The notes: generated by a model from the letters alone, not told the origin. A stretch of 64,000 nt of DNA from Catenulispora sp. EB89 (GCF_041261445.1 NZ_JBGCCU010000024.1:124001-188000); one strand, 5' to 3'; positions 25,092 through 33,826 are shown, counted from the first letter of the stretch. A program made the numbers and translations.

Positions 25092-26009
25092 ATGACGTCG
25101 GTCACAGTGGTCGGCTCCGTGAACCGCGATGTGGTCCTGCAGGTGCGGGCCCTGCCGCGGCCCGGGGAGACCGTGCACGCGGTGGGTTCCCGCGAGGGCA
25201 TCGGCGGCAAGGGCGCGAACCAGGCCGTCGCCGCGGCCCGGCTGGGGAGCGCGGTGCGGTTGGTGGCCAAGGTCGGCGGCGACGCGCCGGACATCCTGGC
25301 CTCGCTGGCCCGGAACGGCGTCGACACCGCCCTGATCGCGACCGCCGAGCGCACCCGCACCGGCCTGGCGCTGATCACCGTCGACGCGGCCGGGGAGAAC
25401 ACCATCGTCCTGGACGGCGGCGCCAACCGGGAGCTGACCGTCGCCGACCTCCCCGAGGTGCTGGCCGCCCCCGGCGACGTGCTGATGGCGCAAGGGGAGA
25501 TCCCGCCGGAGGTCACCGGCGCGGCCGTCATCCGGGCCGCGGCGCAGGGCGCGACCGTGATCCTGAACCCGGCGCCGGCGCACGCCTTCGACGACGACGT
25601 CCTCAAGCGCGTCGACGTGCTCGTCCCGAACCTCGGCGAGCTGTGCGCGCTGCTCGGCGTGCCGGTCCCGGCGACGTCCGGCGAGGTCGCGAAACTGCTG
25701 GCGGACCACCCGCTGCCGGTTTCGGCACTGGTCGTGACATTGGGAGCCGATGGTGCGATCGTTCATGATCAGGAGGGAACCGCCTATATCCCCGCTCCCC
25801 GCGTGACCGCCGTGGACACCGTCGGCGCCGGGGACACCTTCTGCGGCGCCCTGGCCGACTCGCTCGTCCGCGGCCTGCCCCTGCGCGCGGCGGCGGAACG
25901 CGCCGTCCTGGCCGCAGCCCTGTCCGTCACCGGCGTGGGCGCGCAGAGCGCGATGCCCACCGCCGCCGAGGTCGACCTATTCGCACAGCAGCAGGAGAAG
26001 ATCCGATGA
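25092..26009 (+). CDS. Ribokinase (RcaD-like)
   Basis: This 305-residue PfkB-family sugar kinase starts at the ATG at 25092, just after GGGAGGTGAGG. Signature 1 is GIGGKGANQAVAAARLG near residues 38-54, and signature 2 is DTVGAGDTFCGAL near 240-252 with the catalytic aspartate. TVVGSVNRDVV at the start is typical of ribokinases. It phosphorylates D-ribose to ribose 5-phosphate. It is the first gene of a run whose other members all concern flavin, and it overlaps the monooxygenase gene by four bases (ATGA). In the riboflavin-degrading rca cluster, ribokinase recovers the ribose released from riboflavin. Confidence 0.9.
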   Translation: MTSVTVVGSVNRDVVLQVRALPRPGETVHAVGSREGIGGKGANQAVAAARLGSAVRLVAKVGGDAPDILASLARNGVDTALIATAERTRTGLALITVDAAGENTIVLDGGANRELTVADLPEVLAAPGDVLMAQGEIPPEVTGAAVIRAAAQGATVILNPAPAHAFDDDVLKRVDVLVPNLGELCALLGVPVPATSGEVAKLLADHPLPVSALVVTLGADGAIVHDQEGTAYIPAPRVTAVDTVGAGDTFCGALADSLVRGLPLRAAAERAVLAAALSVTGVGAQSAMPTAAEVDLFAQQQEKIR

Positions 26010-27361
26010 AGACCCTCAAACTCGGACTGTTCGAGAACGCCCAGACCAACGCCGGAGGCACCGCCACCTGGCGGCACGAGGACAGCGAACGGCACCTGTT
26101 CGACACCCTCGGCTACTGGAAGCGGGTCGCGGCGCTGTGCGAGGACGCGAAGTTCGACTTCCTGTTCCTGGCCGACGCGTGGGGCTGGTCGGAGGTGCGC
26201 GGCACCCGGCCGGCGATCGCCACCGAGGAGAGCCTGGACCTGCCGCGGCTGGACCCGGCGATCGTCGCGGCCGCGCTGCTGTCCGCGACCACCGACCTCG
26301 GGCTGGTCATCACCGGCTCGGTGCTGGTAGAGCCGCCGTACTCGTTCGCGCGCCGGATGGCCACCCTGGACCAGCTCTCGCAGGGCCGGCTGGGCTGGAA
26401 CATCGTGACCACCGGGACGGCGGACACCGCGGTCAAGGCCTTCGGCATGGACATGGTCGCGCACGACGAGCGCTACGCGATGGCCGAGGAGTTCCTGGAC
26501 GTCGTCTACAAGTACTGGGAAGGCGCGTGGGAGCCGGGCGCGCTGGAAAAGGACAAGCACGGCCGGTTCGCCGACCCCGAGCGCGTGCACCTGGTCAAGC
26601 ACGCCGGCAAGTACTTCCGCTCCGAGGGCTATGGCAACACCGCCTACTCGCCGCAGGGCACGCCGGTGCTGTTCCAGGCCGGCGCCTCACCGGCGGGCCG
26701 CCGCGTGGCCGGCCGGCACGGCGAGTGCGTCTTCATCGGCGACGGCTCGGTCGAGCAGCTGGCCGGGCACACCTCGGCGATCCGCGCCGAGGCGGTGAAC
26801 GCCGGCCGGGCCGCCGACGACGTGAAGGTCATGTCGGCGCTGGCCTGTGTGGTCGGGGCCACGACGGCCGACGCCGAGCGGCGCTACCAGCGGATCCTGG
26901 ACGCGCAGCGGCCCGAGGTCACCGTCGCCAGCTACGCGATGTTCACCGGGATCGACCTGTCCTCGTACTCGCACGACACCCCGATGGCGGAGCTGAGCAC
27001 CGAGATCTCCCAGACGCAGCTGGCACGCTTCGCCGACAAGACCGTCGGGGACGTGCTGCGCGACTGGCACACGCACGGCGTCGGCGCGAAGCCGATCGTC
27101 GGCACCGCCGAGGAGATCGCCGACCGGATCTGTACGTTGGCCGACGGCGCGGACCTGGACGGGTTCCTGCTGTCCCCGACCGTGCAGCTGGCCTCGACGA
27201 CCGACTTCATCGAGTCGGTGCTGCCGATCCTGCGTCGGCGCGGCGTCGTCGCGACGGAATACCGCGACGGGGAGTCGCTGCGCGAGAGGCTCACCGGTTC
27301 CGCGCAGCCGACGCTGCCCGCGAACCACCCCGCGGCCGCGCACCGGCACGGGACCCAGTGA
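26006..27361 (+). CDS. FMN-dependent monooxygenase, candidate riboflavin lyase (RcaE-like)
   Basis: This 451-residue protein of the NtaA/SnaA/DszA group of luciferase-like monooxygenases is a two-component enzyme using reduced FMN and oxygen. Family features include FLADAWGW, SQGRLGWNIVTTGTADTAVKAFGM, DERYAMAEEFLDVVYKYWE, and TPVLFQAGASPAGRRVAGRHGECVF split across the barrel. The family name alone does not give a substrate. The surrounding ribokinase, riboflavin kinase, vitamin transporter and flavin reductase match the set found with riboflavin lyase RcaE of Microbacterium, which converts riboflavin to lumichrome and ribose. The alternative is another flavin-dependent C-N or C-S cleavage. 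Confidence 0.75.
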   Translation: MKTLKLGLFENAQTNAGGTATWRHEDSERHLFDTLGYWKRVAALCEDAKFDFLFLADAWGWSEVRGTRPAIATEESLDLPRLDPAIVAAALLSATTDLGLVITGSVLVEPPYSFARRMATLDQLSQGRLGWNIVTTGTADTAVKAFGMDMVAHDERYAMAEEFLDVVYKYWEGAWEPGALEKDKHGRFADPERVHLVKHAGKYFRSEGYGNTAYSPQGTPVLFQAGASPAGRRVAGRHGECVFIGDGSVEQLAGHTSAIRAEAVNAGRAADDVKVMSALACVVGATTADAERRYQRILDAQRPEVTVASYAMFTGIDLSSYSHDTPMAELSTEISQTQLARFADKTVGDVLRDWHTHGVGAKPIVGTAEEIADRICTLADGADLDGFLLSPTVQLASTTDFIESVLPILRRRGVVATEYRDGESLRERLTGSAQPTLPANHPAAAHRHGTQ

Positions 27362-27367
27362 GCTGAC

Positions 27368-27817
27368 ATGACCGTCCACGGCGCCGGGGAGTGGCTGGGC
27401 AAGGTGGTCGGCACCGTGGTCCACGGTGCCGGGCGGGGACGGCTGCTGGGGTTCCCGACCGCGAACGTGGCGCCCGATTCACCGGAATCGGTACCGGAAC
27501 CCGCTATCTACGCGGGCCTGATGGCTCGGCTGAGCGACGACTCGCTCCACCCGGTGACGGTGAGCGTCGGCACCAACCCGACGTTCACCGACGGGACAGA
27601 AGTACATATCGAGGTCTACTGCCACGACTTCTGTGGCCAGCTCTATGGCGAACGCGTGGTGGTCTGGTTGACCTCCCGCATTCGCGACACGGTGCGGTTC
27701 CCGACCACCGCGGCTTTGGTGGCCGCGGCCGGCACGGACGTTGCGACCACCGTGGCGACGTTGACTGAAGAACACCGGGCCCGCGCTGCCACCGAAATGC
27801 GCGCGTACCGGCCGTAA
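27368..27817 (+). CDS. Stand-alone riboflavin kinase (RcaA-like)
   Basis: This protein of 149 residues corresponds only to the C-terminal kinase half of bifunctional RibF. GRLLGFPTANVAP is the GxPTAN nucleotide/metal motif. VSVGTNPTF, VEVY with DFCGQLYGE, and RDTVRFPTTAALVA follow family order. It would convert riboflavin to FMN with ATP. The FAD synthetase domain normally fused in bacteria is missing, so this is not the housekeeping RibF. It lies six bases after the monooxygenase stop, which needs FMN as a cofactor. A single-domain riboflavin kinase in such a context is the mark of the rca cluster. Confidence 0.88.
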   Translation: MTVHGAGEWLGKVVGTVVHGAGRGRLLGFPTANVAPDSPESVPEPAIYAGLMARLSDDSLHPVTVSVGTNPTFTDGTEVHIEVYCHDFCGQLYGERVVVWLTSRIRDTVRFPTTAALVAAAGTDVATTVATLTEEHRARAATEMRAYRP

Positions 27818-27872
27818 GGAACGCAATAGGAACGGGGATCTGTACCTACCCTCACGGACACTGGAGATTCGC

Positions 27873-28589
27873 ATGCACGCGTTCGATTGGCTCAACCACC
27901 AATTCAGCTTCTTCGGGCTCCCCGTCTACTGGTCGGACTTCATCGGCAACATCTTCGCGCTGCTCACCGTGGTCCTGGCGCTGCGCCGGCTGGTCATCTC
28001 CTGGCCGGTGCAGATCCTCGGCTCGATCTGCCTGCTGGTCGCCAGCCTGAACGTGCACCTCACCGGGAACGCCGGGCGGCAGATCATCATCATCGTCGCG
28101 GCGACGTGGGGCTGGGCGACCTGGCGCCGGAACAAGGCGAACGAGGGCACGGTCGTGGTCGGCTGGGCCGAGTGGCAGACGCGGCTGGTGCTGATCGCGG
28201 CGATGGTCGTCGGGACCGGGGTGCTCGGCGCCTTCCTGAAGGCGATGAACTGGTCGTTCTACCCCGGCGCGCCGTGGTGGATGGTGCTGTGCGACGCGTG
28301 GATCTTCACCGGGACGGTCATCGCGATGTACACGCAGGCCCGGCGCTACGTCGAGTTCTGGTTCGCGTGGCTGGCCGTGGACCTGGTCGGCGTGCCGCTG
28401 GCCGTGCACTCGCACCTGTACTTCTCCGGGATCGTCTACGGCATCTTCTTCTTCATGGTGCTCGCCGGGATCCGGGACTGGGCCTCGCGCAGCAAGACAC
28501 AGATCTCCTCGCCGCTGGAGTCCGCGGTGACCGTGGAGGGGCACGGCGCGGGGCACGTCGACCATCTGGCCGCCGAGCCGTCGGCCTGA
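27873..28589 (+). CDS. PnuC/PnuX-type membrane transporter, probably for riboflavin
   Basis: This 238-residue membrane protein has about seven hydrophobic helices. The PnuC-family signature is visible in WGWATWRRNK and in the final helices VEFWFAWLAVDLVGVPLAV and GIVYGIFFFMVL. PnuC transports nicotinamide riboside; close relatives in actinobacteria (PnuX, also called RibM) transport riboflavin. With riboflavin kinase immediately upstream and flavin reductase immediately downstream, riboflavin is the most likely substrate, trapped inside by phosphorylation. No FMN riboswitch was recognised in the 55-base gap upstream. Confidence 0.85.
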   Translation: MHAFDWLNHQFSFFGLPVYWSDFIGNIFALLTVVLALRRLVISWPVQILGSICLLVASLNVHLTGNAGRQIIIIVAATWGWATWRRNKANEGTVVVGWAEWQTRLVLIAAMVVGTGVLGAFLKAMNWSFYPGAPWWMVLCDAWIFTGTVIAMYTQARRYVEFWFAWLAVDLVGVPLAVHSHLYFSGIVYGIFFFMVLAGIRDWASRSKTQISSPLESAVTVEGHGAGHVDHLAAEPSA

Positions 28590-28610
28590 GCTTTCGAAAG
28601 GGATCCGGCC

Positions 28611-29102
28611 ATGAACGACTTCATCGACTTCATCGACGACGCCGAGGACATCCGCGCCGTCTTCGGCGACATCCCCTCGACGGTGGCGGCGATCGGGGCC
28701 GTCGTGGACGGCGCGCCGGTCACCATGGTCGTGTCCTCGTTCACGGTCGGGGTCTCGCACGAGCCGCCGCTGGTCTCGGTCGCGATCCAGCGCACGTCCT
28801 CGACCTGGCCGGTGCTGGCCCGGGCCGCGCACCTGGGGGTGTCGGTCCTCGGCGAGAGCCACGCGTCGAAAACCCGGCAGCTCGCCTCGCGCGACAGCGC
28901 CGGCCGGCTGGCCGACATCGCGTGGCACCAGAACGAGAACGGCGCGATCTTCCTGGAGGGGTCGCCGATCTGGCTGGAGTGCTTCGCGCAGCACGACTAT
29001 CCGGCCGGCGACCACTCGATCATCGTGCTGCGGGTGGAGCGCGTGCACCAGGAGGCGCGGAACCGGGCGCTGGTCTGGACCCGCGACCGCGCCAGCTGCT
29101 GA
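28611..29102 (+). CDS. Flavin reductase (RcaB-like)
   Basis: This 163-residue protein has the split-barrel flavin reductase domain: VAAIGAVVDGAPVTMVVSSF near 25-45, then PPLVSVAIQRTSSTWPVL and GVSVLGESH. It would supply reduced FMN from NAD(P)H to the two-component monooxygenase three genes upstream. AAAGGGA precedes the ATG. It is the last gene of the presumed flavin-degradation operon. Confidence 0.9.
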   Translation: MNDFIDFIDDAEDIRAVFGDIPSTVAAIGAVVDGAPVTMVVSSFTVGVSHEPPLVSVAIQRTSSTWPVLARAAHLGVSVLGESHASKTRQLASRDSAGRLADIAWHQNENGAIFLEGSPIWLECFAQHDYPAGDHSIIVLRVERVHQEARNRALVWTRDRASC

Positions 29103-29338
29103 GCCGTACCCCTTGCCGTATCCGTTCCGTACCCCTGTCGGCACTCCTCGGCACCGCGCGCGCATCCGCGCTGGTGGTGGACGCATGGTTCACTCCCACT
29201 GATCTGTTCGCTACTCTCCACCCAGACGGCGCCGCGCGAGTTCTCGTCAGCGGTGGCCGCACACACCGGGCGACCGGGGAGAGGAACGCACTCGGGGATG
29301 AGACGGCTCGGGGGTTGGGCGTCGGCGGAAGTCACTCC

Positions 29339-30349
29339 GTGATCGCCGCACTCATCCTGGGTTCCTACGCTCTGCTCCTGGCGCTGCTGGGCCCGCGCCT
29401 GCTGACCCGGGCCTGGCCCTCGGAACGGCTGCCGCGGCTGTCGGTGGTGATGCTGCAGGTGATGACCTGCTCGTTCCTGACGGCGGCGGCGACGGCGGGC
29501 CTGGCGCTCGGACTGACGCTGGTCGACACGCTCTCGCGGGTGGACCCGCAGATCGACCGCTGCGCGGACCAGCTGCCGATCAACGACGACTCGCCGGTCG
29601 GGCCGTTCCTGGGCTGGTTCGGCCTGGTCGCGGCGGCGGCCCTGCTGCTGCGGATCGGATTCTGTATGACCGCCACGTTCTTCTCCGCGTGGCGGACCCG
29701 GCGCAGGCACATCGCGATTCTCCGGATCCTGGCCAGGGCCGACGACGAGCTCGGGGTCCTGGTGCTGGAGCACGACGAGCCGGGGTGCTACTGCCTGCCC
29801 GGGCGGCCCGGCACGATCGTGATCACCAGCAGCGCGCTGACCCGGCTCTCGCCGTCCCAGCTCGGCGCGGTGCTGGCGCACGAGCGCGCGCACCTGACCG
29901 GCCGGCACCACTTCGCCGTCGCGTTCGCGCACGCGATCCACCGCACCGCGCCCCGGATCCGGCTGCTGGCGCTGGTGGAGCAGGAGACGCGGCGGCTGGT
30001 GGAGTTCATCGCCGACGACGCCGCGGTGCGGCGCAGCGGGACCGCGGCGCTGGTCTCCGCGCTCGCCGTGCTCAGCGGCGGCACCGCCCCGGGCTTCGCG
30101 CTCGGCGTCGGGATCGACCGGCGCCCGGCGGCCTCGTCGCGGGTGACCCGGCTGAGCCCGCACCGCAAGCTCGGCCGGCGCGGTCTGGCCATGGGCGCGC
30201 TGGGATCCGCGCTGCTGATCATCATCCCGTTGGTGCTCGCCCTGGTGTCGGTCGCGACCGTGATCCACGGGTGCCCGCCGGACAAGGACGGGGACGCGTT
30301 GTCGGTGGCGGCGGCGGTCGAGACGCCGTTTTCCCCGACTTCGCGATAG
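29339..30349 (+). CDS. M56-family membrane metallopeptidase
   Basis: The GTG at 29339 has GGAAG seven bases upstream, giving 336 residues. There are hydrophobic helices near 1-20, 37-60 and 85-110, and another near the C-terminus. The zinc motif HERAH is at 181-185, with EFIADDAAVRRSG downstream supplying the third ligand region. This is the BlaR1/HtpX-like M56 family. Such genes are usually paired with a BlaI/MecI repressor, but none is adjacent here. The 236 bases upstream (29103-29338) contain no supported gene. Confidence 0.85.
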   Translation: MIAALILGSYALLLALLGPRLLTRAWPSERLPRLSVVMLQVMTCSFLTAAATAGLALGLTLVDTLSRVDPQIDRCADQLPINDDSPVGPFLGWFGLVAAAALLLRIGFCMTATFFSAWRTRRRHIAILRILARADDELGVLVLEHDEPGCYCLPGRPGTIVITSSALTRLSPSQLGAVLAHERAHLTGRHHFAVAFAHAIHRTAPRIRLLALVEQETRRLVEFIADDAAVRRSGTAALVSALAVLSGGTAPGFALGVGIDRRPAASSRVTRLSPHRKLGRRGLAMGALGSALLIIIPLVLALVSVATVIHGCPPDKDGDALSVAAAVETPFSPTSR

Positions 30350-30695
30350 AGGCGTTTGTAGGGACATCAGTCGGGTATCCGGTGGCGTCGGTTATGCGCT
30401 CGGGCCCGCTACTACTAATCCGCGTAGGACAAAACAGAGGCCTTACACGTTCGGCAGGTTCACACCGTTCCTGTCATGACGTGGCGAAAGGCGACCCCAT
30501 CTGCGGATATCCAGGGTTCCGCAAGGGTTTTCCCTATACGAGCCTTTACTAAAGCTTTGCCGCTGTCGCCCTTTATACGCATCGCTACTGTCGGCGATAG
30601 TACTAGCACTGATCAAGGCATTGCGAGCCGAGATCCGGCTCAGCGCTGCCTTGATCCGCACCGCCACCTCTCTCCCCCCACGATAAGGAGCAAGA
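30350..30695. other. Intergenic region with a structured leader
   Basis: These 346 bases have no supported ORF and are less GC-rich than the surroundings, with short AT-rich patches such as TTTATACG near 30572. The last 85 bases contain the nested hairpin described separately. Promoter elements for the downstream protease gene probably lie here, but no clean -35/-10 pair was found. Confidence 0.5.
30611..30656 (+). promoter_or_regulatory. Nested stem-loop in the protease leader
   Basis: The outer arms GATCAAGGCA and TGCCTTGATC (ten base pairs) enclose the inner arms GAGCCG and CGGCTC (six base pairs), with small internal loops. It ends 39 bases before the GTG of the S53 protease. It could be an RNA control element, an attenuator or an operator. 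Confidence 0.45.
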
Positions 30696-31958
30696 GTGTT
30701 CCACCTCTCTCGGACGAAGCGGGGCCGCGCCGTGCCGCGTGCCGCCGCCGCCCTGCTGGGCGTCGCCGGCCTGATAACCATGGGCGCCGCTGTCGCCCAG
30801 GCGGCTCCGGCGTCCTCCTCGGCGTCCACCTCCGCGGCCTCGGGACCGACCACGGTCCACAGCTGCAGCCAGGCCGTCGCCCCCGGGTACGCCACGTGCT
30901 TCGCCCTGAAGCGCACCGACAAGAAGGCGCACACCATGGCGGCGAACGACACGCCGTCCGGCTACGGCCCCAGCGACCTGGTCAGCGCCTACAACCTGCC
31001 GGCCAACGGCGGGTCGGGCCAGACCGTCGCGATCGTCGACGCCCAGGACGACCCGAACGCCGAGTCGGACCTGGCGACCTACCGCTCCACCTACGGCCTG
31101 CCGGAGTGCAGCACCGCCAACGGCTGCTTCTCCAAGATCGCGCAGGACGGCAGCACCAACTACCCCACCGCCGACACCGGCTGGGCCGGTGAGATCTCGC
31201 TGGACCTGGACATGGTCTCGGCGACCTGCCCGGGCTGCCACATCCTGCTGGTCGAGGCCAACTCGGCGAGCATGTCGGACCTGGGCACCGCGGTGAACCA
31301 GGCCGTGAGCCAGGGCGCGAAGTACGTCTCGAACAGCTACGGCGGCAACGAGGACGGCACCGAGGCGCAGTCCGACTCGAGCTACTTCAACCACCCCGGC
31401 GTGGCCATCACGGCTTCCTCCGGTGACGGCGCGTACGCCGCCGGCACCGAGTACCCGGCCTCCTCCCCGTACGTCACCGCGGTCGGCGGCACCTCGCTGA
31501 CCAAGGACTCCTCCAGCCGCGGCTGGTCGGAGTCGGTGTGGGAGACCAGCAGCAGCGAGGGCGCGGGCTCGGGCTGCTCGCAGGACGAGACCAAGCCGAC
31601 CTGGCAGACCGACACCGGCTGCAGCAACCGCATGGTGGCCGACGTCGCCGCGGTCGCCGACCCGGCCACCGGCGTCGCCGTCTACCAGACCTACGGCGGC
31701 AACGGCTGGGCCGTGTACGGCGGCACCTCGGCGGCCTCGCCGATCATCGCCTCGGTCTACGCGCTGGCCGGCACCCCGGGCGCGAACGACGTCCCGGCGT
31801 CGTACCCGTACGCCCACACCTCGAACCTGAACGACGTGACCACCGGTAGCAACGGCAGCTGCTCGCCGAGCTACTTCTGCACCGCGGGCCCCGGCTACGA
31901 CGGCCCCACCGGTCTGGGCACGCCGAACGGGCTGGCGGCCTTCACCGCGGGAAGCTGA
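30696..31958 (+). CDS. Secreted S53 (sedolisin/kumamolisin) serine-carboxyl peptidase
   Basis: The GTG at 30696 has AAGGAG five bases upstream; the product has 420 residues. An Arg-rich start and hydrophobic core ending AVAQAAPA form the signal peptide. The catalytic residues are visible: EISLD (E166, D170), SSGDG (D244, oxyanion) and GGTSAAS (S345). These enzymes act at acidic pH, which fits acidophilic or soil actinomycetes. The region between the signal peptide and the catalytic core is only about 60 residues, shorter than the usual S53 propeptide. Two terminator hairpins follow. Confidence 0.92.
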   Translation: MFHLSRTKRGRAVPRAAAALLGVAGLITMGAAVAQAAPASSSASTSAASGPTTVHSCSQAVAPGYATCFALKRTDKKAHTMAANDTPSGYGPSDLVSAYNLPANGGSGQTVAIVDAQDDPNAESDLATYRSTYGLPECSTANGCFSKIAQDGSTNYPTADTGWAGEISLDLDMVSATCPGCHILLVEANSASMSDLGTAVNQAVSQGAKYVSNSYGGNEDGTEAQSDSSYFNHPGVAITASSGDGAYAAGTEYPASSPYVTAVGGTSLTKDSSSRGWSESVWETSSSEGAGSGCSQDETKPTWQTDTGCSNRMVADVAAVADPATGVAVYQTYGGNGWAVYGGTSAASPIIASVYALAGTPGANDVPASYPYAHTSNLNDVTTGSNGSCSPSYFCTAGPGYDGPTGLGTPNGLAAFTAGS

Positions 31959-31962
31959 GGAC

Positions 31963-31983
31963 GTGCCGGTCGACAGCCGGCAC
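31963..31983 (+). terminator. Small hairpin after the protease
   Basis: GTGCCGG and CCGGCAC pair around a seven-base loop, four bases after the stop. Confidence 0.5.
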
Positions 31984-32020
31984 TGACCAGTGACCTTCGG
32001 ATCGAACGGCGCTGAAGAAG

Positions 32021-32046
32021 GCGGCCCCGCTTCGCGGCGGGGCCGC
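32021..32046 (+). terminator. GC hairpin with short T-run
   Basis: GCGGCCCCGC and GCGGGGCCGC form a perfect ten-base-pair stem with loop TTCGCG, followed by TTTC. It separates the protease gene from the next membrane protein. Confidence 0.75.
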
Positions 32047-32078
32047 TTTCGCGTTGCCGGCTTCGATAGCCTCGACCG

Positions 32079-33146
32079 ATGACCACGACCGCCACCGCCG
32101 CCCGGCCGCGCCGGGCGCGCCGCCGCCTCCGACTCGCGGACGGGGTGTGGCGGCTGCGGATGATGACGCTGGCCGGGATCGCGACCGTGCTGATCACGCG
32201 CGCGTACCTGGCGGCGACGGGGTATCCGCGCATCGGGGGCGGCGGGATCCACATCGGGCACGTGGTGTGGGGCGGGCTGCTGATGATCGCCGCCCTGACC
32301 GTCGCGCTGGTGTGGGCCGGCGACCGGGCCCGGGTGTGGACCGCGCTGCTCGGCGGGGTGGGGATCGGGCTGTTCGTCGACGAGGTCGGCAAGTACCTGA
32401 CCACCACCAACGACTACTTCTACCGGCCCGCCGCCGCGATCATCTACCTGGTCTTCGCCGCGTTGCTGGTGCTGGCCGCGCTGCTGGGGCGGGACACGGC
32501 CGCTTCGGGGGCCGGCGATGCCTCGGGCGCTGCGGGCGCGTCCGGCGCATCCGAACGGCTGGCCGGCGCGGCCCAGATCGCGGCGAACGGCTTGGTCAGC
32601 GGCCTGACTCCGGACGAGCGGGACCACGCCACGCGCCTGCTCGACGGCTGCGCCGACCAGGACCGTGACGCCGTCCTGCGGCTGCTGGCGCAGGCGCAGC
32701 ACCGGGATCCGGGGCGCCTCACGCGGGCCGTCGAGCGGGTGCGCGGCTGGACGGAGTGGATCGCGGGCCTGCGGTGGACCGAGACCGTGGTCTTCGTGCT
32801 GCTGATCCTGTCGCGGGTCATCGTCGCGATCATCTTCATCGCGCAGGCCGCGGGCGGCGAGCCGCACAGCACCGACGCCGGGGCGATCACGGCCAGCGCG
32901 TTCACTCGGGGCGCGTCGGCGGTGCTGACCATCGCGGCCGTGGTCATGCGGATCAGGGGCCGACGGTTGACGGCCTACCGGCTCGCCAAGGCCGCGATCC
33001 TGCTGGACCTGATCGTCACCGAGGTCTTCAACTTCCACGACAGCCAGTTCGGAGCCGTCGCGGAGCTGCCGCATCTGGTGCTGGCGTTCGTGTTCATCAG
33101 TATCTGGCAGCGGCAGGTGGAGGCTCAGACGAGCCCGGCCTCGTAG
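32079..33146 (+). CDS. Polytopic membrane protein, unknown function
   Basis: This 355-residue protein begins with a basic N-terminus (RPRRARRRLR), followed by about four hydrophobic helices (25-145). A soluble Ala/Gly-rich middle region of about 80 residues comes next, with two to three more helices near 225-340. GIHIGHVVWGG and GLFVDEVGKYLTTTNDYFY are the most distinctive stretches and look conserved, with charged residues inside or next to helices. I do not recognise the family. Its last 22 bases overlap the 3' end of the response regulator on the opposite strand. Confidence 0.75.
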   Translation: MTTTATAARPRRARRRLRLADGVWRLRMMTLAGIATVLITRAYLAATGYPRIGGGGIHIGHVVWGGLLMIAALTVALVWAGDRARVWTALLGGVGIGLFVDEVGKYLTTTNDYFYRPAAAIIYLVFAALLVLAALLGRDTAASGAGDASGAAGASGASERLAGAAQIAANGLVSGLTPDERDHATRLLDGCADQDRDAVLRLLAQAQHRDPGRLTRAVERVRGWTEWIAGLRWTETVVFVLLILSRVIVAIIFIAQAAGGEPHSTDAGAITASAFTRGASAVLTIAAVVMRIRGRRLTAYRLAKAAILLDLIVTEVFNFHDSQFGAVAELPHLVLAFVFISIWQRQVEAQTSPAS

Positions 33147-33826
33147 GCGAAGATCACCGCCTGGACTCGATCACGCAGGCCGAGCTTGGCCAGGACGTGC
33201 TTGAAGTGGCTCTTCACCGTGTTCTCGGAGAGGAAGAGATCGGCGGCGATCTCAGTGTTCGACTTTCCGAGCGCGACCTCGATCAGGATGTCGCGCTCGC
33301 GGGGCGTGAGCCGGTCGAGGCGGGCGTCGGTGCCGGCGGTGGTCGAACTCGGCAGGCGGTGCGCGACCGTCTCCAGCAGCCGTCGCGTGACGCGCGGTGC
33401 GACGACCGCGTCCCCGGCGGCGACCGTGCGGATCGCGCCGAGCAGTTCGGCGGGCAGCGCGTTCTTGAGCAGGAAACCGGACGCTCCGGCGCGCAGGCCG
33501 TCGAAGGCGTACTCGTCGAGGTCGAACGTGGTGAGGATGAGCACGCGAGACTCCGGCGCGGCTGCGACGATCGCGGCGGTCGCCTCGACGCCGTCCATGA
33601 CGGGCATCCGCACGTCCATCAGAACCACGCGCGGTCGCAGGCGGCGGGCCGTGCGCACGGCTTCGAGGCCGTCGGCGGCCTCGCCGACCACGTCCAGGTC
33701 GGGTTCGGCACCGAGGAGCAGGCCGAAGCCGACGCGGGTCAGCGGCTGATCGTCGACCAGCAGGACACTGATTCGGGCGCTGCCCGCGGAGGGATCGGTG
33801 CGCTGGTCGGCGCGCTGGTCGCTCAT
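33125..33826 (-). CDS. NarL/LuxR-type response regulator
   Basis: This 233-residue protein has a receiver domain with the acidic pocket DD (25-26), phosphoacceptor D71 in VVLMDVRMP and the conserved lysine in GFLLKN. A LuxR-type helix-turn-helix follows (LTPRERDILIEVALGKSNTEIA, split by a turn, then TVKSHFKHVLAKL). The ATG at 33826 overlaps the histidine kinase stop (ATGA); an ATG two codons earlier is less likely. It is the last gene of a four-gene operon with an ABC transporter, which it probably controls. Confidence 0.92.
   Translation of the reverse strand: MSDQRADQRTDPSAGSARISVLLVDDQPLTRVGFGLLLGAEPDLDVVGEAADGLEAVRTARRLRPRVVLMDVRMPVMDGVEATAAIVAAAPESRVLILTTFDLDEYAFDGLRAGASGFLLKNALPAELLGAIRTVAAGDAVVAPRVTRRLLETVAHRLPSSTTAGTDARLDRLTPRERDILIEVALGKSNTEIAADLFLSENTVKSHFKHVLAKLGLRDRVQAVIFAYEAGLV

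Noticed and set aside
27818-27872. Possible FMN riboswitch before the vitamin transporter gene
   Set aside because: The gap is only 55 bases and shows none of the conserved FMN aptamer segments.
29103-29338. Possible BlaI-type gene or upstream extension of the M56 peptidase
   Set aside because: No helix-turn-helix sequence is found in any frame, and the in-frame extension has no good start or ribosome site.
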